A stretch of 5,916 bases of DNA, taken from NCBI GenBank assembly GCA_039177895.1, contig JBCDFO010000316.1, positions 1 to 5,916 of the forward strand, read 5' to 3'. Below the pieces are notes generated by a model. It saw nothing but the letters and a program-made list of their open reading frames with translations. It had not been told where the DNA came from and ran no database searches. Numbering within the stretch: position 1 is the first letter of the stretch; each line of letters opens with the position of its first letter. Source of the DNA: JBCBEX01 sp039177895. Its GTDB lineage: Bacteria; Bacteroidota; Rhodothermia; Rhodothermales; Rubricoccaceae. The position numbers were made by a program, and so were the translations under genes. Below, piece by piece: positions 1 to 5,738 of the stretch.

Positions 1-886
1 CCTGGCTTCGGAACACCTCGCCGGGCTCCACTTCACGGGCTCGACGGGCACGTTCCAGCACCTCTGGAAGACCATCGGCAACCAGATCGGGCACTACCGC
101 ACCTACCCGCGCATCGTCGGGGAGACGGGCGGCAAGGACTTCATCGTGGCGCACGCTTCGGCCGATCCGGCGACGGTAGCGACGGCCATTGTGCGGGGCG
201 CGTTCGAGTACCAGGGCCAGAAATGCTCCGCGGCGTCGCGGTGCTACATCGACGCGGCGATCTGGCCGGAGGTCGAGGAACACTTGATGGCGCAGCTCGA
301 AGAGATCCGAGTCGGACCCGTGCAGGACTTCACCAACTTTGTCAACGCTGTCATCGACCGGAGGGCGTTTGACAAGATCACAGGCTACATCGACCGCGCA
401 AAGGCTGCCTCGGGCGTCACCGTGCGCGCAGGCGAGACGTACGACGACAGCGAGGGCTACTTCATCGACCCGACTGTGCTCGTCGTGGACGACCCGATGT
501 ACGAGTCCATGCAGGAGGAGATCTTCGGTCCGGTGGCAACGATCTACGTCACACCCGAGAGCCAGTCATTCGCGGAGACGCTCGATCTCGTGAACCGCAC
601 TTCGCCGTATGCCCTCACCGGGGCCGTCTTCGCCCGGGAGCGTACCATGCTTGCGCAGGCGACCGACGCACTCGCGGACAACGCGGGCAACTTCTACCTC
701 AACGACAAGCCCACCGGCGCGGTCGTCGGGCAGCAGCCGTTCGGCGGCGCGCGGGCATCGGGGACGAACGACAAGGCGGGGTCCTACGTCAACCTGCTTC
801 GCTGGGTCAGCTTCCGCACGCTGAAGGAGAACTTTAATCCGCCGACGCACTTCGCGTACCCATTTCATCAGCCCGACGACGCCTGA
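1..886 (+). CDS. pruA: 1-pyrroline-5-carboxylate dehydrogenase, C-terminal part (5' end outside window)
   Basis: NAD-dependent aldehyde dehydrogenase that oxidises glutamate semialdehyde (P5C) to glutamate, the second step of proline breakdown in the cytosol. The frame is open from base 2 to the TGA at 884-886, giving 294 residues. The internal GTG at 146 is not the start, because family sequence continues upstream of it. Visible motifs are HFTGST (fragment residues 10-15), GETGGKDF with the general-base Glu41 (codon 122-124), GQKCSA with the nucleophile Cys75 (codon 224-226), EEIFGPV, and the C-terminal GQQPFGGARASGTNDKAG. The Glu-Cys spacing of 34 equals that of human ALDH4A1, and the C-terminal half reads closer to ALDH4A1 than to the PutA dehydrogenase domain. 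About 250 N-terminal residues, including most of the NAD fold, should lie upstream. No terminator is visible in the 50 bp after the stop. Identification is secure. Confidence 0.96.
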   Translation, partial: LASEHLAGLHFTGSTGTFQHLWKTIGNQIGHYRTYPRIVGETGGKDFIVAHASADPATVATAIVRGAFEYQGQKCSAASRCYIDAAIWPEVEEHLMAQLEEIRVGPVQDFTNFVNAVIDRRAFDKITGYIDRAKAASGVTVRAGETYDDSEGYFIDPTVLVVDDPMYESMQEEIFGPVATIYVTPESQSFAETLDLVNRTSPYALTGAVFARERTMLAQATDALADNAGNFYLNDKPTGAVVGQQPFGGARASGTNDKAGSYVNLLRWVSFRTLKENFNPPTHFAYPFHQPDDA

Positions 887-936
887 GCGCCAGAGATGAA
901 GTGGGATCGGAACCCTGACTGCCGCGTGCCTTCCTC

Positions 937-1416
937 ATGCAAACGTTCCGAAGCCGCTACCATCCCGCCGACTCCTCGCTCGCGCTCGTCTACGCGCAGG
1001 CGATGGCACGCTGGTTCGGCGCGATGATGGTCTCGGTGATGATCGTCACCGTGGCCGCGATGCTCCAGCAGGCCCCTGTCGGTACGACGCTCGCCTGGGC
1101 CGTCCCCGCCGTATGGCTGGTTGCTACGGGCTGGACGATCTACGACCTCAACCGCACCCCTGCCGAGGTGCAACTCGACGGGTCGCTCGGGCAGGTGCTC
1201 AGCGTGTGGGACGTGGCCGTCGGCTGGCAGCACCCGCCGCTCCAAACTGTCCACACGCCTCGCCGCATCGACGGCGTCCTGCACGTGGGCGTCGGGCACA
1301 CGGTCCACCGCTTCGAGCAGAACGACTGGGCGCAGTTCCGCGACCTCGCGAAGGCGTTCACCCGCGCCTCGAACGCGGCCGAGGACGCGCGCTACCGTCG
1401 GGCGACGGTCGCCTAG
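937..1416 (+). CDS. Small two-helix membrane protein, function unknown
   Basis: Unrecognised protein of 159 residues. The N-terminal 25 residues are polar. Two hydrophobic stretches follow, at about residues 27-44 and 51-69, and look like a transmembrane hairpin. The C-terminal half (about 72-145) is soluble, with alternating strand-like segments and a final amphipathic stretch (WAQFRDLAKAF). This layout resembles small membrane proteins that carry a PH-like domain after a helical hairpin, but that is only a topological guess. ATG at 937 is the first start in the frame after pruA, 50 bp downstream of its stop, and has no clear Shine-Dalgarno. Third codon positions are strongly GC-rich, which supports coding. 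The TAG stop at 1414-1416 shares its last G with the first unit of the 7-bp tandem repeat. Function unknown. Confidence 0.75.
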   Translation: MQTFRSRYHPADSSLALVYAQAMARWFGAMMVSVMIVTVAAMLQQAPVGTTLAWAVPAVWLVATGWTIYDLNRTPAEVQLDGSLGQVLSVWDVAVGWQHPPLQTVHTPRRIDGVLHVGVGHTVHRFEQNDWAQFRDLAKAFTRASNAAEDARYRRATVA

Positions 1417-1464
1417 GTCGAAGGTCGAAGGTCGAAGGTCGAAGGTCGAAGGTCGAAGGTCGAA
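1416..1464. repeat. Short tandem repeat, 7 perfect copies of GGTCGAA
   Basis: Seven uninterrupted identical 7-bp units fill 1416-1464 (first unit 1416-1422, last 1458-1464). The array begins on the last base of the upstream stop codon and ends 83 bp before the likely start of the next gene. The unit has no stop codon in any plus-strand frame, so long spurious reading frames cross the array. Seven is not a multiple of three, so gain or loss of one unit would shift frame if the array were translated. As placed it is intergenic. Perfect identity suggests recent slippage. Heptanucleotide arrays of this style are known from other bacteria, such as the STRRs of filamentous cyanobacteria. Confidence 0.97.
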
Positions 1465-1547
1465 AAGGTGCGGCGCTGAACACGAGGAGGCAAGCCCATT
1501 CGAAGGCTCCGTTTTTGACCAGGCTCTCCATTTCGCTCAGTAGATCA

Positions 1548-1919
1548 GTGGGCTACTTCCTCCTCGACCTCGGCTTTACGTTCGCGCACGGCGGGCTCGT
1601 CGCGTTCAACGCGCTGGGCTGGATCTGGCACCGCACGCGCCGCGCGCACCTCGTCACGCTGGGGCTGACGTTCGTATCGTGGTTCGGCCTCGGGCTCGTC
1701 TACGGCCTCGGCTACTGCCCACTGACCGACTGGCACTGGGATGTGAAGCGCGCTCGTGGCGAAACTGATCTCCCGGCCTCGTTCATGAAGTACGCTCTCG
1801 ACAGCCTCACCGGGATCGATTGGTCCCCACCCGTCGTCGATGTGCTGACCGTGGGCATGGCGCTGGTTGCCCTCGGCTGCTCTATCGCGCTCACTGTTCG
1901 AGATCGCCGCACTGCCTGA
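1548..1919 (+). CDS. DUF2784-like small integral membrane protein
   Basis: From GTG at 1548 the product is 123 residues. It has hydrophobic segments at about residues 2-27, 35-56 and 96-117, and a conserved-looking central loop, GYCPLTDWHWDVK (55-67), followed by the segment LPASFMKYALDSLTGIDW. A Cys-Pro-Leu-Thr motif just after the second helix is the mark I associate with DUF2784 proteins in Bacteroidota-type genomes. Function is unknown. The start is uncertain because no ATG lies in frame near the 5' end. GTG at 1548 places the first helix at the N-terminus and gives a length fitting such compact proteins. TTG at 1515 would add 11 residues. The same frame stays open back to 1113, but that upstream part overlaps the 159-residue gene and the tandem repeat and reads as shadow sequence. 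An AGGAGG at 1485-1490 is too far from either start to help. The family call comes from memory of the motif, not from a search. Confidence 0.72.
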   Translation: MGYFLLDLGFTFAHGGLVAFNALGWIWHRTRRAHLVTLGLTFVSWFGLGLVYGLGYCPLTDWHWDVKRARGETDLPASFMKYALDSLTGIDWSPPVVDVLTVGMALVALGCSIALTVRDRRTA

Positions 1920-1930
1920 CTCCGTTCGTC

Positions 1931-2133
1931 ATGCCCAGATCCACTCAGGATCACGCACAACAGACCCTCCCTTTCCCCGAGGTCGAGCAACCTGGGACGA
2001 CTGCGTCAAGCCCGCGCCCATCGAGTGCTACTGGGACCATTGCCCCAACTGCGGCACGCGGCTCATGAACCAGAAGTGCAAGTACCGCTGCCCGAAGTGC
2101 CACTACTTCATGAGTTGCTCGGACTTCGACTGA
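1931..2133 (+). CDS. Small zinc-ribbon protein, apparently frameshifted
   Basis: The C-terminal part, read in the frame ending at TGA 2131-2133, is a clear zinc ribbon. A CPNC knuckle (Cys codons 2041 and 2050) and a CPKC knuckle (2089 and 2098) are separated by a basic linker, and the protein ends YFMSCSDFD. The upstream WDDCVKPAPIECYWDH segment also looks conserved. This frame has no ATG or GTG between the preceding gene's stop (1919) and an internal ATG at 2065; a TTG at 1867 would overlap the previous gene by 53 bp. The ATG at 1931, 11 bp after that stop, opens a different frame with a plausible N-terminus (MPRSTQDHAQQTLPFPEVEQP). The two join near 1991-1993 if one base is missing, giving about 67 residues reading EVEQPWDDC across the joint. 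I therefore place the gene at 1931-2133 with a one-base deletion, which could be a real mutation, an assembly error or, less likely, programmed frameshifting. The zinc ribbon suggests nucleic-acid or protein binding; the exact role is unknown. Confidence 0.62.
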
Positions 2134-2581
2134 CGCGCCACTCCATTTCAGCGCTTCGTCCTCCGCCGATCGCGAGGAATCGCTCTTGCTCCAATGGAGA
2201 GGCGTTGAGGAACGCTGAGTATGGAATGCCCACAAGCGGCTGAACCTCGCCAGGATCTTGTACGACCGTCCAGTGAAGCGGAGGATAGTGATCGCCAACC
2301 AGTGCCTCTGTCGCTGCTTCAATAGCCGCTTCCACAGAGGAGGGACGGTGAACCCAGTGTATACCTCCATGCCAGGTGGCACGGAGTTCAAGCTGGCCGT
2401 TCACGCCCGCGTAGACAGTGATCTGCGAATAGATGGGTGCGATCTGGGTTTTGGAAGCCTCCAGATCTCCGACGTGCTGAGGCATGAAGCCAACGTCAGA
2501 GAAAAAGCAGCGCTCGCTGATCGCGAACCCTCGCTCTTCCAGCGCTGCTCGGACCTCCTTCAACTGTTGGTGGACCTCCAT
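2108..2581 (-). CDS. Conserved-looking hypothetical protein, 157 residues
   Basis: Unrecognised soluble protein. ATG at 2579-2581 lies 19 bp after the stop of the upstream minus-strand gene, which suggests one transcript. The N-terminus is helical and charged (MEVHQQLKEVRAALEERGF). A mixed middle follows, containing ITVYAGVNGQLELRATWHGG and a helix-like VEAAIEAATEAL. The tail is proline- and serine-containing, without membrane segments or metal-binding cysteine pairs. The C-terminal end overlaps the zinc-ribbon gene on the opposite strand by 26 bp (2108-2133). Hand counts of three 60-base blocks here gave about 55-60% G+C, below the ptsI region, so the gene may be less well adapted or more recently acquired. 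The plus-strand frames over the same bases give low-complexity, unprotein-like translations, which favours this strand. No function can be assigned. Confidence 0.62.
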   Translation of the reverse strand: MEVHQQLKEVRAALEERGFAISERCFFSDVGFMPQHVGDLEASKTQIAPIYSQITVYAGVNGQLELRATWHGGIHWVHRPSSVEAAIEAATEALVGDHYPPLHWTVVQDPGEVQPLVGIPYSAFLNASPLEQERFLAIGGGRSAEMEWRVSRSPSNS

Positions 2582-2600
2582 TCCGGTAAGTGCTTCGGTG

Positions 2601-2984
2601 TCAACTTGCGGGCTGTGGAGCCTTCTCTGGAACGAGTTGCTTCCGCAGCGATGCGCCCGTAGCGCCGCCCAGTGTACCGAGTGCTAGCGCGATGGCGAGC
2701 GTGATCAGCGGCACGACGAAGCCGGGCAGACCGCCTATGATGCCGCCGACGGCCTCGGTCATGCGCGCCATCGGCGGTCCGTAGAACGCGAGGTTCCAGA
2801 GCACGAGCCCGGCCCAGGGCAGCACGAGCCCGAGTGCACCGACGGCGCTTCCGCCCCGCCCCATCGCAAAGCCGCCCAGGACGGCTGCGAGCACGCTCCA
2901 CGCCCAGCCGAGCGTGAGGTGCAGCGCAAGCGCAACGCCTGCAGTCAAAAGGACAAGGATCGTACGGCGAACACCCTGTGACAT
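2601..2984 (-). CDS. Small hydrophobic multi-pass membrane protein, function unknown
   Basis: Product of 127 residues with four probable membrane segments, at about residues 8-24, 27-43, 47-66 and 82-106. It is rich in Gly, Ala and Leu and has a short basic and proline-containing cytoplasmic-looking tail (LRKQLVPEKAPQPAS). I do not recognise the family. ATG at 2982-2984 is chosen because the frame upstream of it, open back to a TTG at 3089, runs through the 8-bp tandem repeat and encodes a low-complexity stretch rather than protein-like sequence. The repeat ends only six bases before this ATG (on the minus strand), so the region where a ribosome-binding site would lie consists of repeat units, and no Shine-Dalgarno is present. 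The next gene, at 2581, follows 19 bp after the stop. Confidence 0.7.
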   Translation of the reverse strand: MSQGVRRTILVLLTAGVALALHLTLGWAWSVLAAVLGGFAMGRGGSAVGALGLVLPWAGLVLWNLAFYGPPMARMTEAVGGIIGGLPGFVVPLITLAIALALGTLGGATGASLRKQLVPEKAPQPAS

Positions 2985-2990
2985 GGCGCG

Positions 2991-3022
2991 GTGAGGCGGT
3001 GAGGCGGTGAGGCGGTGAGGCG
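2991..3022. repeat. Short tandem repeat, 4 perfect copies of GTGAGGCG
   Basis: Four exact 8-bp units (2991-2998, 2999-3006, 3007-3014, 3015-3022), with a further partial GCG at 2988-2990. Read on the minus strand the unit is CGCCTCAC, and the array sits immediately before the ATG (2984) of the 127-residue membrane protein. It falls in the 115-bp gap 2985-3099 between that gene and the 108-residue gene. The rest of the gap holds a T-run on the minus strand (3069-3064) with no convincing hairpin in front of it, so I do not call a terminator. Copy-number change would alter the untranslated leader or shift the frame of any upstream start. An effect on expression is inference. Confidence 0.95.
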
Positions 3023-3099
3023 GAAGATGGTTGCTTCCAGCGTAGGGATCAACCGAAGCGGGAACAAAAAAGCCGCCGACTTTCACCAACTGACCAACG

Positions 3100-3426
3100 T
3101 CAATTGAACAGAATGTGCGGCGGGAGGCGCTCGTCTACAGGCTCGATGTCCTGCTCGGCAAACCAGCCCTCGGTGACGGGCTCCATCGTGTCAGGCAGGT
3201 CCTCATGCGGGCGCTCGTAGCCGTCGAGTTCTTTCACCCAGTAGAGCGTCTTATACTGCGGCGGGCCCTCGGGATCGCGCGCCACGTTGACGCGCGGCTC
3301 GCGGGCGTTGAGCGTACCGGTGATCGTGTTGATGAGGAAGCCTTCCTTCGAGTAGAGGTGGACCCGGACGCGCTGGCCGTAGTCGAACGGGCTGTCCTCG
3401 AAGTCGGCGGGGCTGTAGGTCGCCAT
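3100..3426 (-). CDS. Small acidic protein translationally coupled to ptsI, function unknown
   Basis: Product of 108 residues, acidic and soluble, without signal peptide or membrane segment. The N-terminal half (about 17-60) reads as short beta strands (QRVRVHLYS, LINTITGTL, PRVNVARD). The C-terminal part includes YWVKELDGY and EGWFAEQDIEPV, an ending reminiscent of small SH3-like barrels that finish with an aromatic-acidic-hydrophobic-Pro-Val motif. That fold suggestion is an inference. The ATG (3424-3426) lies four bases after the ptsI TGA (3431-3433) with no Shine-Dalgarno, so translation coupled to ptsI is likely. The gene closes the phosphatase-ptsH-ptsI block. Position suggests, without proving, a link to PTS function. 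High third-position GC and natural composition support it as real. Confidence 0.8.
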   Translation of the reverse strand: MATYSPADFEDSPFDYGQRVRVHLYSKEGFLINTITGTLNAREPRVNVARDPEGPPQYKTLYWVKELDGYERPHEDLPDTMEPVTEGWFAEQDIEPVDERLPPHILFN

Positions 3427-3430
3427 CAGG

Positions 3431-5305
3431 TCAAGCGGTATCGTCGTCGAAGAGGGAGGCGAGTTCGCGGTTGTGGGTGCGGAGCCACTGGTCGAGGAGT
3501 TCGCCCACGGCGGCGGCGTTGGGCTGCGCGAGCGACTCCTGCGCCAGCGCTTCGGCTTCGAGCTGCGTCATCGCGCGGATGACGCGCTTCACGTCGAGGA
3601 GATACGCGGGCGACATGCTTAGTTCGTGGACGCCGAGCCCGACGAGGAGCGGCACCATGCGCGGCTTGCTCGCCATCTCGCCGCAAAGACTTACCGTGAT
3701 GCCGTGCCGGTTGGCTGCCGCGACGGTACGCGCGATGAGCATCAGCACGCCGGGGTGCAACTCGCGGTAGAGATCAGCTACGAGGTCATTCCCACGGTCC
3801 ACGCCCAGCGTGAGGCTCGTAAGATCGTTCGTGCCGATGGAGAGGAAATCGACTTCTTGCGCGAAGCGGGGTGCGAGGAGGGCTGCGGCTGGGACCTCGA
3901 TCATCGCGCCGACCTGTACGTCGCGGCCGTGAGCGATGCCGTCGCCGGCGAGGTCCACGAGCACCTGGTTCAAGACTTTCTTGAAGGCGCGCACCTCTTC
4001 GATGACCGTCACCATCGGGATCAGAATGCGCACCGGCCCCTCGACCGCTGCTCGAAGGATCGCACGGAGTTGCGGCTTGAGGAGTTCGGGGCGATCCATC
4101 AAGAGCCGGATGCCTCGCCAGCCGAGAAACGGGTTCGGCTCGCGGCGTGCAACGTGCAGCACCTTATCGCCGCCGAAGTCGATCAGGCGAAACGTGACGG
4201 GGTGCGGCGCGGCGGTGCGGATGGTTTCGCGGTAGATCGCGGCCTGCTCCTCCTCGTCGAGCGCCTGCCCCTGTGCCATGAAGAGCAACTCGGTCCGAAA
4301 AAGTCCAACCCCCTCGGCCCCGTACTCATCGAGCTGTGGGAGTTCCTCGCGGAACTCTAGGTTGGCGCGCAGCGGGACCGGACAGCCGTCGCGCGTCTCG
4401 GCGGGAAGCGGGATGAGGTCGGTGCGGCTCGCTAGGAGTTCTTCGTAGCGGGCGCGCTTCTGGGCGTAGCGGGCCTGCGTAGCCGCGTCGGGGTTGATGA
4501 CGAGGCGGCCCGAGAAGCCGTCGAGGATGAGCGTGTCGCCCGCGCGGATGGCGGCGGCGGAGCCGTGGAGGCCCACGAGTGCCGGTACGCCGAGGGCGCG
4601 CGCCATCAGCGATACGTGCGAGGTCGGCCCGCCGAAGTCGAGCACGCAGCCTCGGATACCCTGGCGGCTGAAGAGCAGGATGTCGGCGGCGGTCAGGTTC
4701 TCCGCCACCACGATCCGGTCGGGGTCGATGTGGGAAAGCGCCCGCTCCTGGTTAAGGTTGCGCAGGATGCGGTTTTGCACGTCGAGGAGCTCCGCGACGC
4801 GCTCGCGCCAGCGCGGGTCGGCGTTCGCCTGGAGCCGCTGCCGGAAGCGGTCGATGGTGGCTTCGAGGGCGTAGCCTGCCCCATCTCGGTCCTCCCGGAT
4901 GCGGTCCACGGTGGCATCGTACAGGGACGAGTCGCGCAGCATCATGAGCTGTGCTGTGAAGAGCGCGCAGCCATCCGGCCCGATCTTCTCCCGCGCCACA
5001 ACGATCACCTTTCGGAGTTCGCGCTCGGCCCGGCTCACCGCCTCCTCAAACCGCGCGACCTCGGCCTCGACTTCGCCCTCCCCAATCGTCTCCTGCGTCG
5101 ACTGGTAGGCCCCGGCCTGATAGACGTACGCCTGCCCCATCGCAATCCCCGGAGCAACCGCCAAGCCGTTGAGCACGCGCATCCCGTTGGGGGCACGCTG
5201 CGGCTCCGCCGGTGCAACGACCAGCGGTGCCGTCATGGCCCCGTCTGGCTCGCGGGGCGTCATGCGGGGTGGCGTCGCGTCGGATGAGGCGAAGGAGATG
5301 GGCAT
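3431..5305 (-). CDS. ptsI: PTS Enzyme I, phosphoenolpyruvate-protein phosphotransferase
   Basis: Cytosolic Enzyme I takes phosphate from PEP onto its own histidine and passes it to HPr, the first step of the PEP phosphotransferase system. With ATG 5305 the product is 624 residues. The N-terminal domain carries GGPTSH with the phosphorylated His230. The PEP-binding barrel shows GVGLFRTELLF (Arg337), RLIDFGGDK (Arg373), NPFLGWRGIR (Arg397), MIEVPAAAL (Glu470, Mg ligand), SIGTNDLTSLTLGVDRGN (Asn493, Asp494, Arg504) and SLCGEM (Cys541). Spacing between these matches E. coli Enzyme I (His189, Arg296, Arg332, Glu431, Asp455, Cys502) to within two residues. There is no GAF domain, so it is not the nitrogen-PTS form PtsP. 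The start is uncertain: family homology begins at ATG 5182 (583 residues), and ATGs at 5236 and 5263 are also possible. The frame is open further, to a TTG at 5374. No start has a clear Shine-Dalgarno. The residue after NDLT differs from the usual Gln-Tyr pair (here Ser-Leu). It lies downstream of ptsH, probably in one operon. Confidence 0.95.
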   Translation of the reverse strand: MPISFASSDATPPRMTPREPDGAMTAPLVVAPAEPQRAPNGMRVLNGLAVAPGIAMGQAYVYQAGAYQSTQETIGEGEVEAEVARFEEAVSRAERELRKVIVVAREKIGPDGCALFTAQLMMLRDSSLYDATVDRIREDRDGAGYALEATIDRFRQRLQANADPRWRERVAELLDVQNRILRNLNQERALSHIDPDRIVVAENLTAADILLFSRQGIRGCVLDFGGPTSHVSLMARALGVPALVGLHGSAAAIRAGDTLILDGFSGRLVINPDAATQARYAQKRARYEELLASRTDLIPLPAETRDGCPVPLRANLEFREELPQLDEYGAEGVGLFRTELLFMAQGQALDEEEQAAIYRETIRTAAPHPVTFRLIDFGGDKVLHVARREPNPFLGWRGIRLLMDRPELLKPQLRAILRAAVEGPVRILIPMVTVIEEVRAFKKVLNQVLVDLAGDGIAHGRDVQVGAMIEVPAAALLAPRFAQEVDFLSIGTNDLTSLTLGVDRGNDLVADLYRELHPGVLMLIARTVAAANRHGITVSLCGEMASKPRMVPLLVGLGVHELSMSPAYLLDVKRVIRAMTQLEAEALAQESLAQPNAAAVGELLDQWLRTHNRELASLFDDDTA

Positions 5306-5367
5306 GCAGACATGGGAGGCGATGCGAGGGGCCCTGTCTATGCCCTCACCCCTTCGATGTTCGATCT

Positions 5368-5384
5368 GCCGCAAACGATGCGGC
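5368..5384 (-). other. Small inverted repeat between ptsH and ptsI
   Basis: GCCGCA and TGCGGC form a perfect 6-bp stem around a 5-base loop in the gap between the ptsH stop (5400) and the ptsI start region. No T-tract follows on either strand, so it is not a typical intrinsic terminator. It could be a weak processing or attenuation element in the ptsH-ptsI transcript, or chance in GC-rich DNA. Confidence 0.25.
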
Positions 5385-5399
5385 GGCCTGCTCGCAGCG

Positions 5400-5669
5400 C
5401 TACTTCTCCTCCCCGAAGCCGCTCTCGAAGAGCTGCTCCAGGGCGTCAGCAGCCGCGTTCTCGTCGGGGCCGTCGAAGAGCAGTTCGAGCGTCGCGCCCT
5501 GCTCGGCCGCGAGCGTCATCACGCCGATGATGCTCTTGCCGTTGATCTCGTAGCCGTCCTTGCGGATGAAAAACTCCGCCTCGAACCCGGCCGCCGTTCG
5601 GACGATCATCGAGGCGGGACGGGTGTGGACGCCAGCGCGGTTGCGGACGGTGACTTCGCGGGTGAGCAT
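5400..5669 (-). CDS. ptsH: PTS phosphocarrier protein HPr
   Basis: HPr accepts phosphate from Enzyme I and passes it to sugar-specific EIIA proteins or to regulatory targets in the cytosol. The 89-residue product matches the usual length of about 85-90. The active-site motif AGVHTRPAS places the phosphorylated histidine at exactly residue 15. NGKSIIGVMTLAA places the regulatory serine at exactly residue 46, the site used by HPr kinase/phosphorylase where that enzyme exists. Both sites are therefore intact. ATG 5667-5669 gives the canonical N-terminus, which fixes the start despite the absence of a Shine-Dalgarno. It lies 69 bp after the phosphatase stop and upstream of ptsI on the same strand, the common ptsH-ptsI order. 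The retained Ser46 suggests an HPr kinase elsewhere in the genome. Confidence 0.97.
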   Translation of the reverse strand: MLTREVTVRNRAGVHTRPASMIVRTAAGFEAEFFIRKDGYEINGKSIIGVMTLAAEQGATLELLFDGPDENAAADALEQLFESGFGEEK

Positions 5670-5738
5670 GGCGGAGGAGAACCAGCAGGAGCAGACGGTG
5701 GACGCCGCAAGCTACGGCACTGACTCGCGACGCGCCGG

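Noticed and set aside
1113..1547. N-terminal extension of the DUF2784-like frame back to an ATG at 1113 (268-residue protein)
   Set aside because: This part overlaps the 159-residue gene in another frame, is Arg/Ala/Pro-rich shadow sequence, and crosses the stop-free 7-bp repeat. Protein-like sequence begins only near 1548.
2258..2662. 134-residue plus-strand reading frame
   Set aside because: It lies antisense to two minus-strand genes with better protein character and has no recognisable domain or start signal.
3037..3068. Bacteroidota-like promoter on the minus strand (TTTG, 20 bases, TACGCTGG)
   Set aside because: Only the first box and part of the second (consensus TANNTTTG) match. A match this weak is expected by chance, so it is not called.
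3061..3082. Possible terminator after the 108-residue gene (minus-strand T-run after GTCGGCGGC)
   Set aside because: The GC-rich stretch before the T-run has no complementary arm just upstream, so no stable hairpin forms.
2985..3089. Upstream extension of the small membrane protein to a TTG at 3089
   Set aside because: The added 35 residues are encoded partly by the 8-bp repeat and look non-conserved. The ATG at 2984 gives a clean start just before the first membrane helix.
3626..4360. 244-residue plus-strand reading frame, and 4565-5287 (240 residues), antisense to ptsI
   Set aside because: ptsI is unmistakable on the minus strand. These are stop-free antisense frames typical of high-GC coding DNA.
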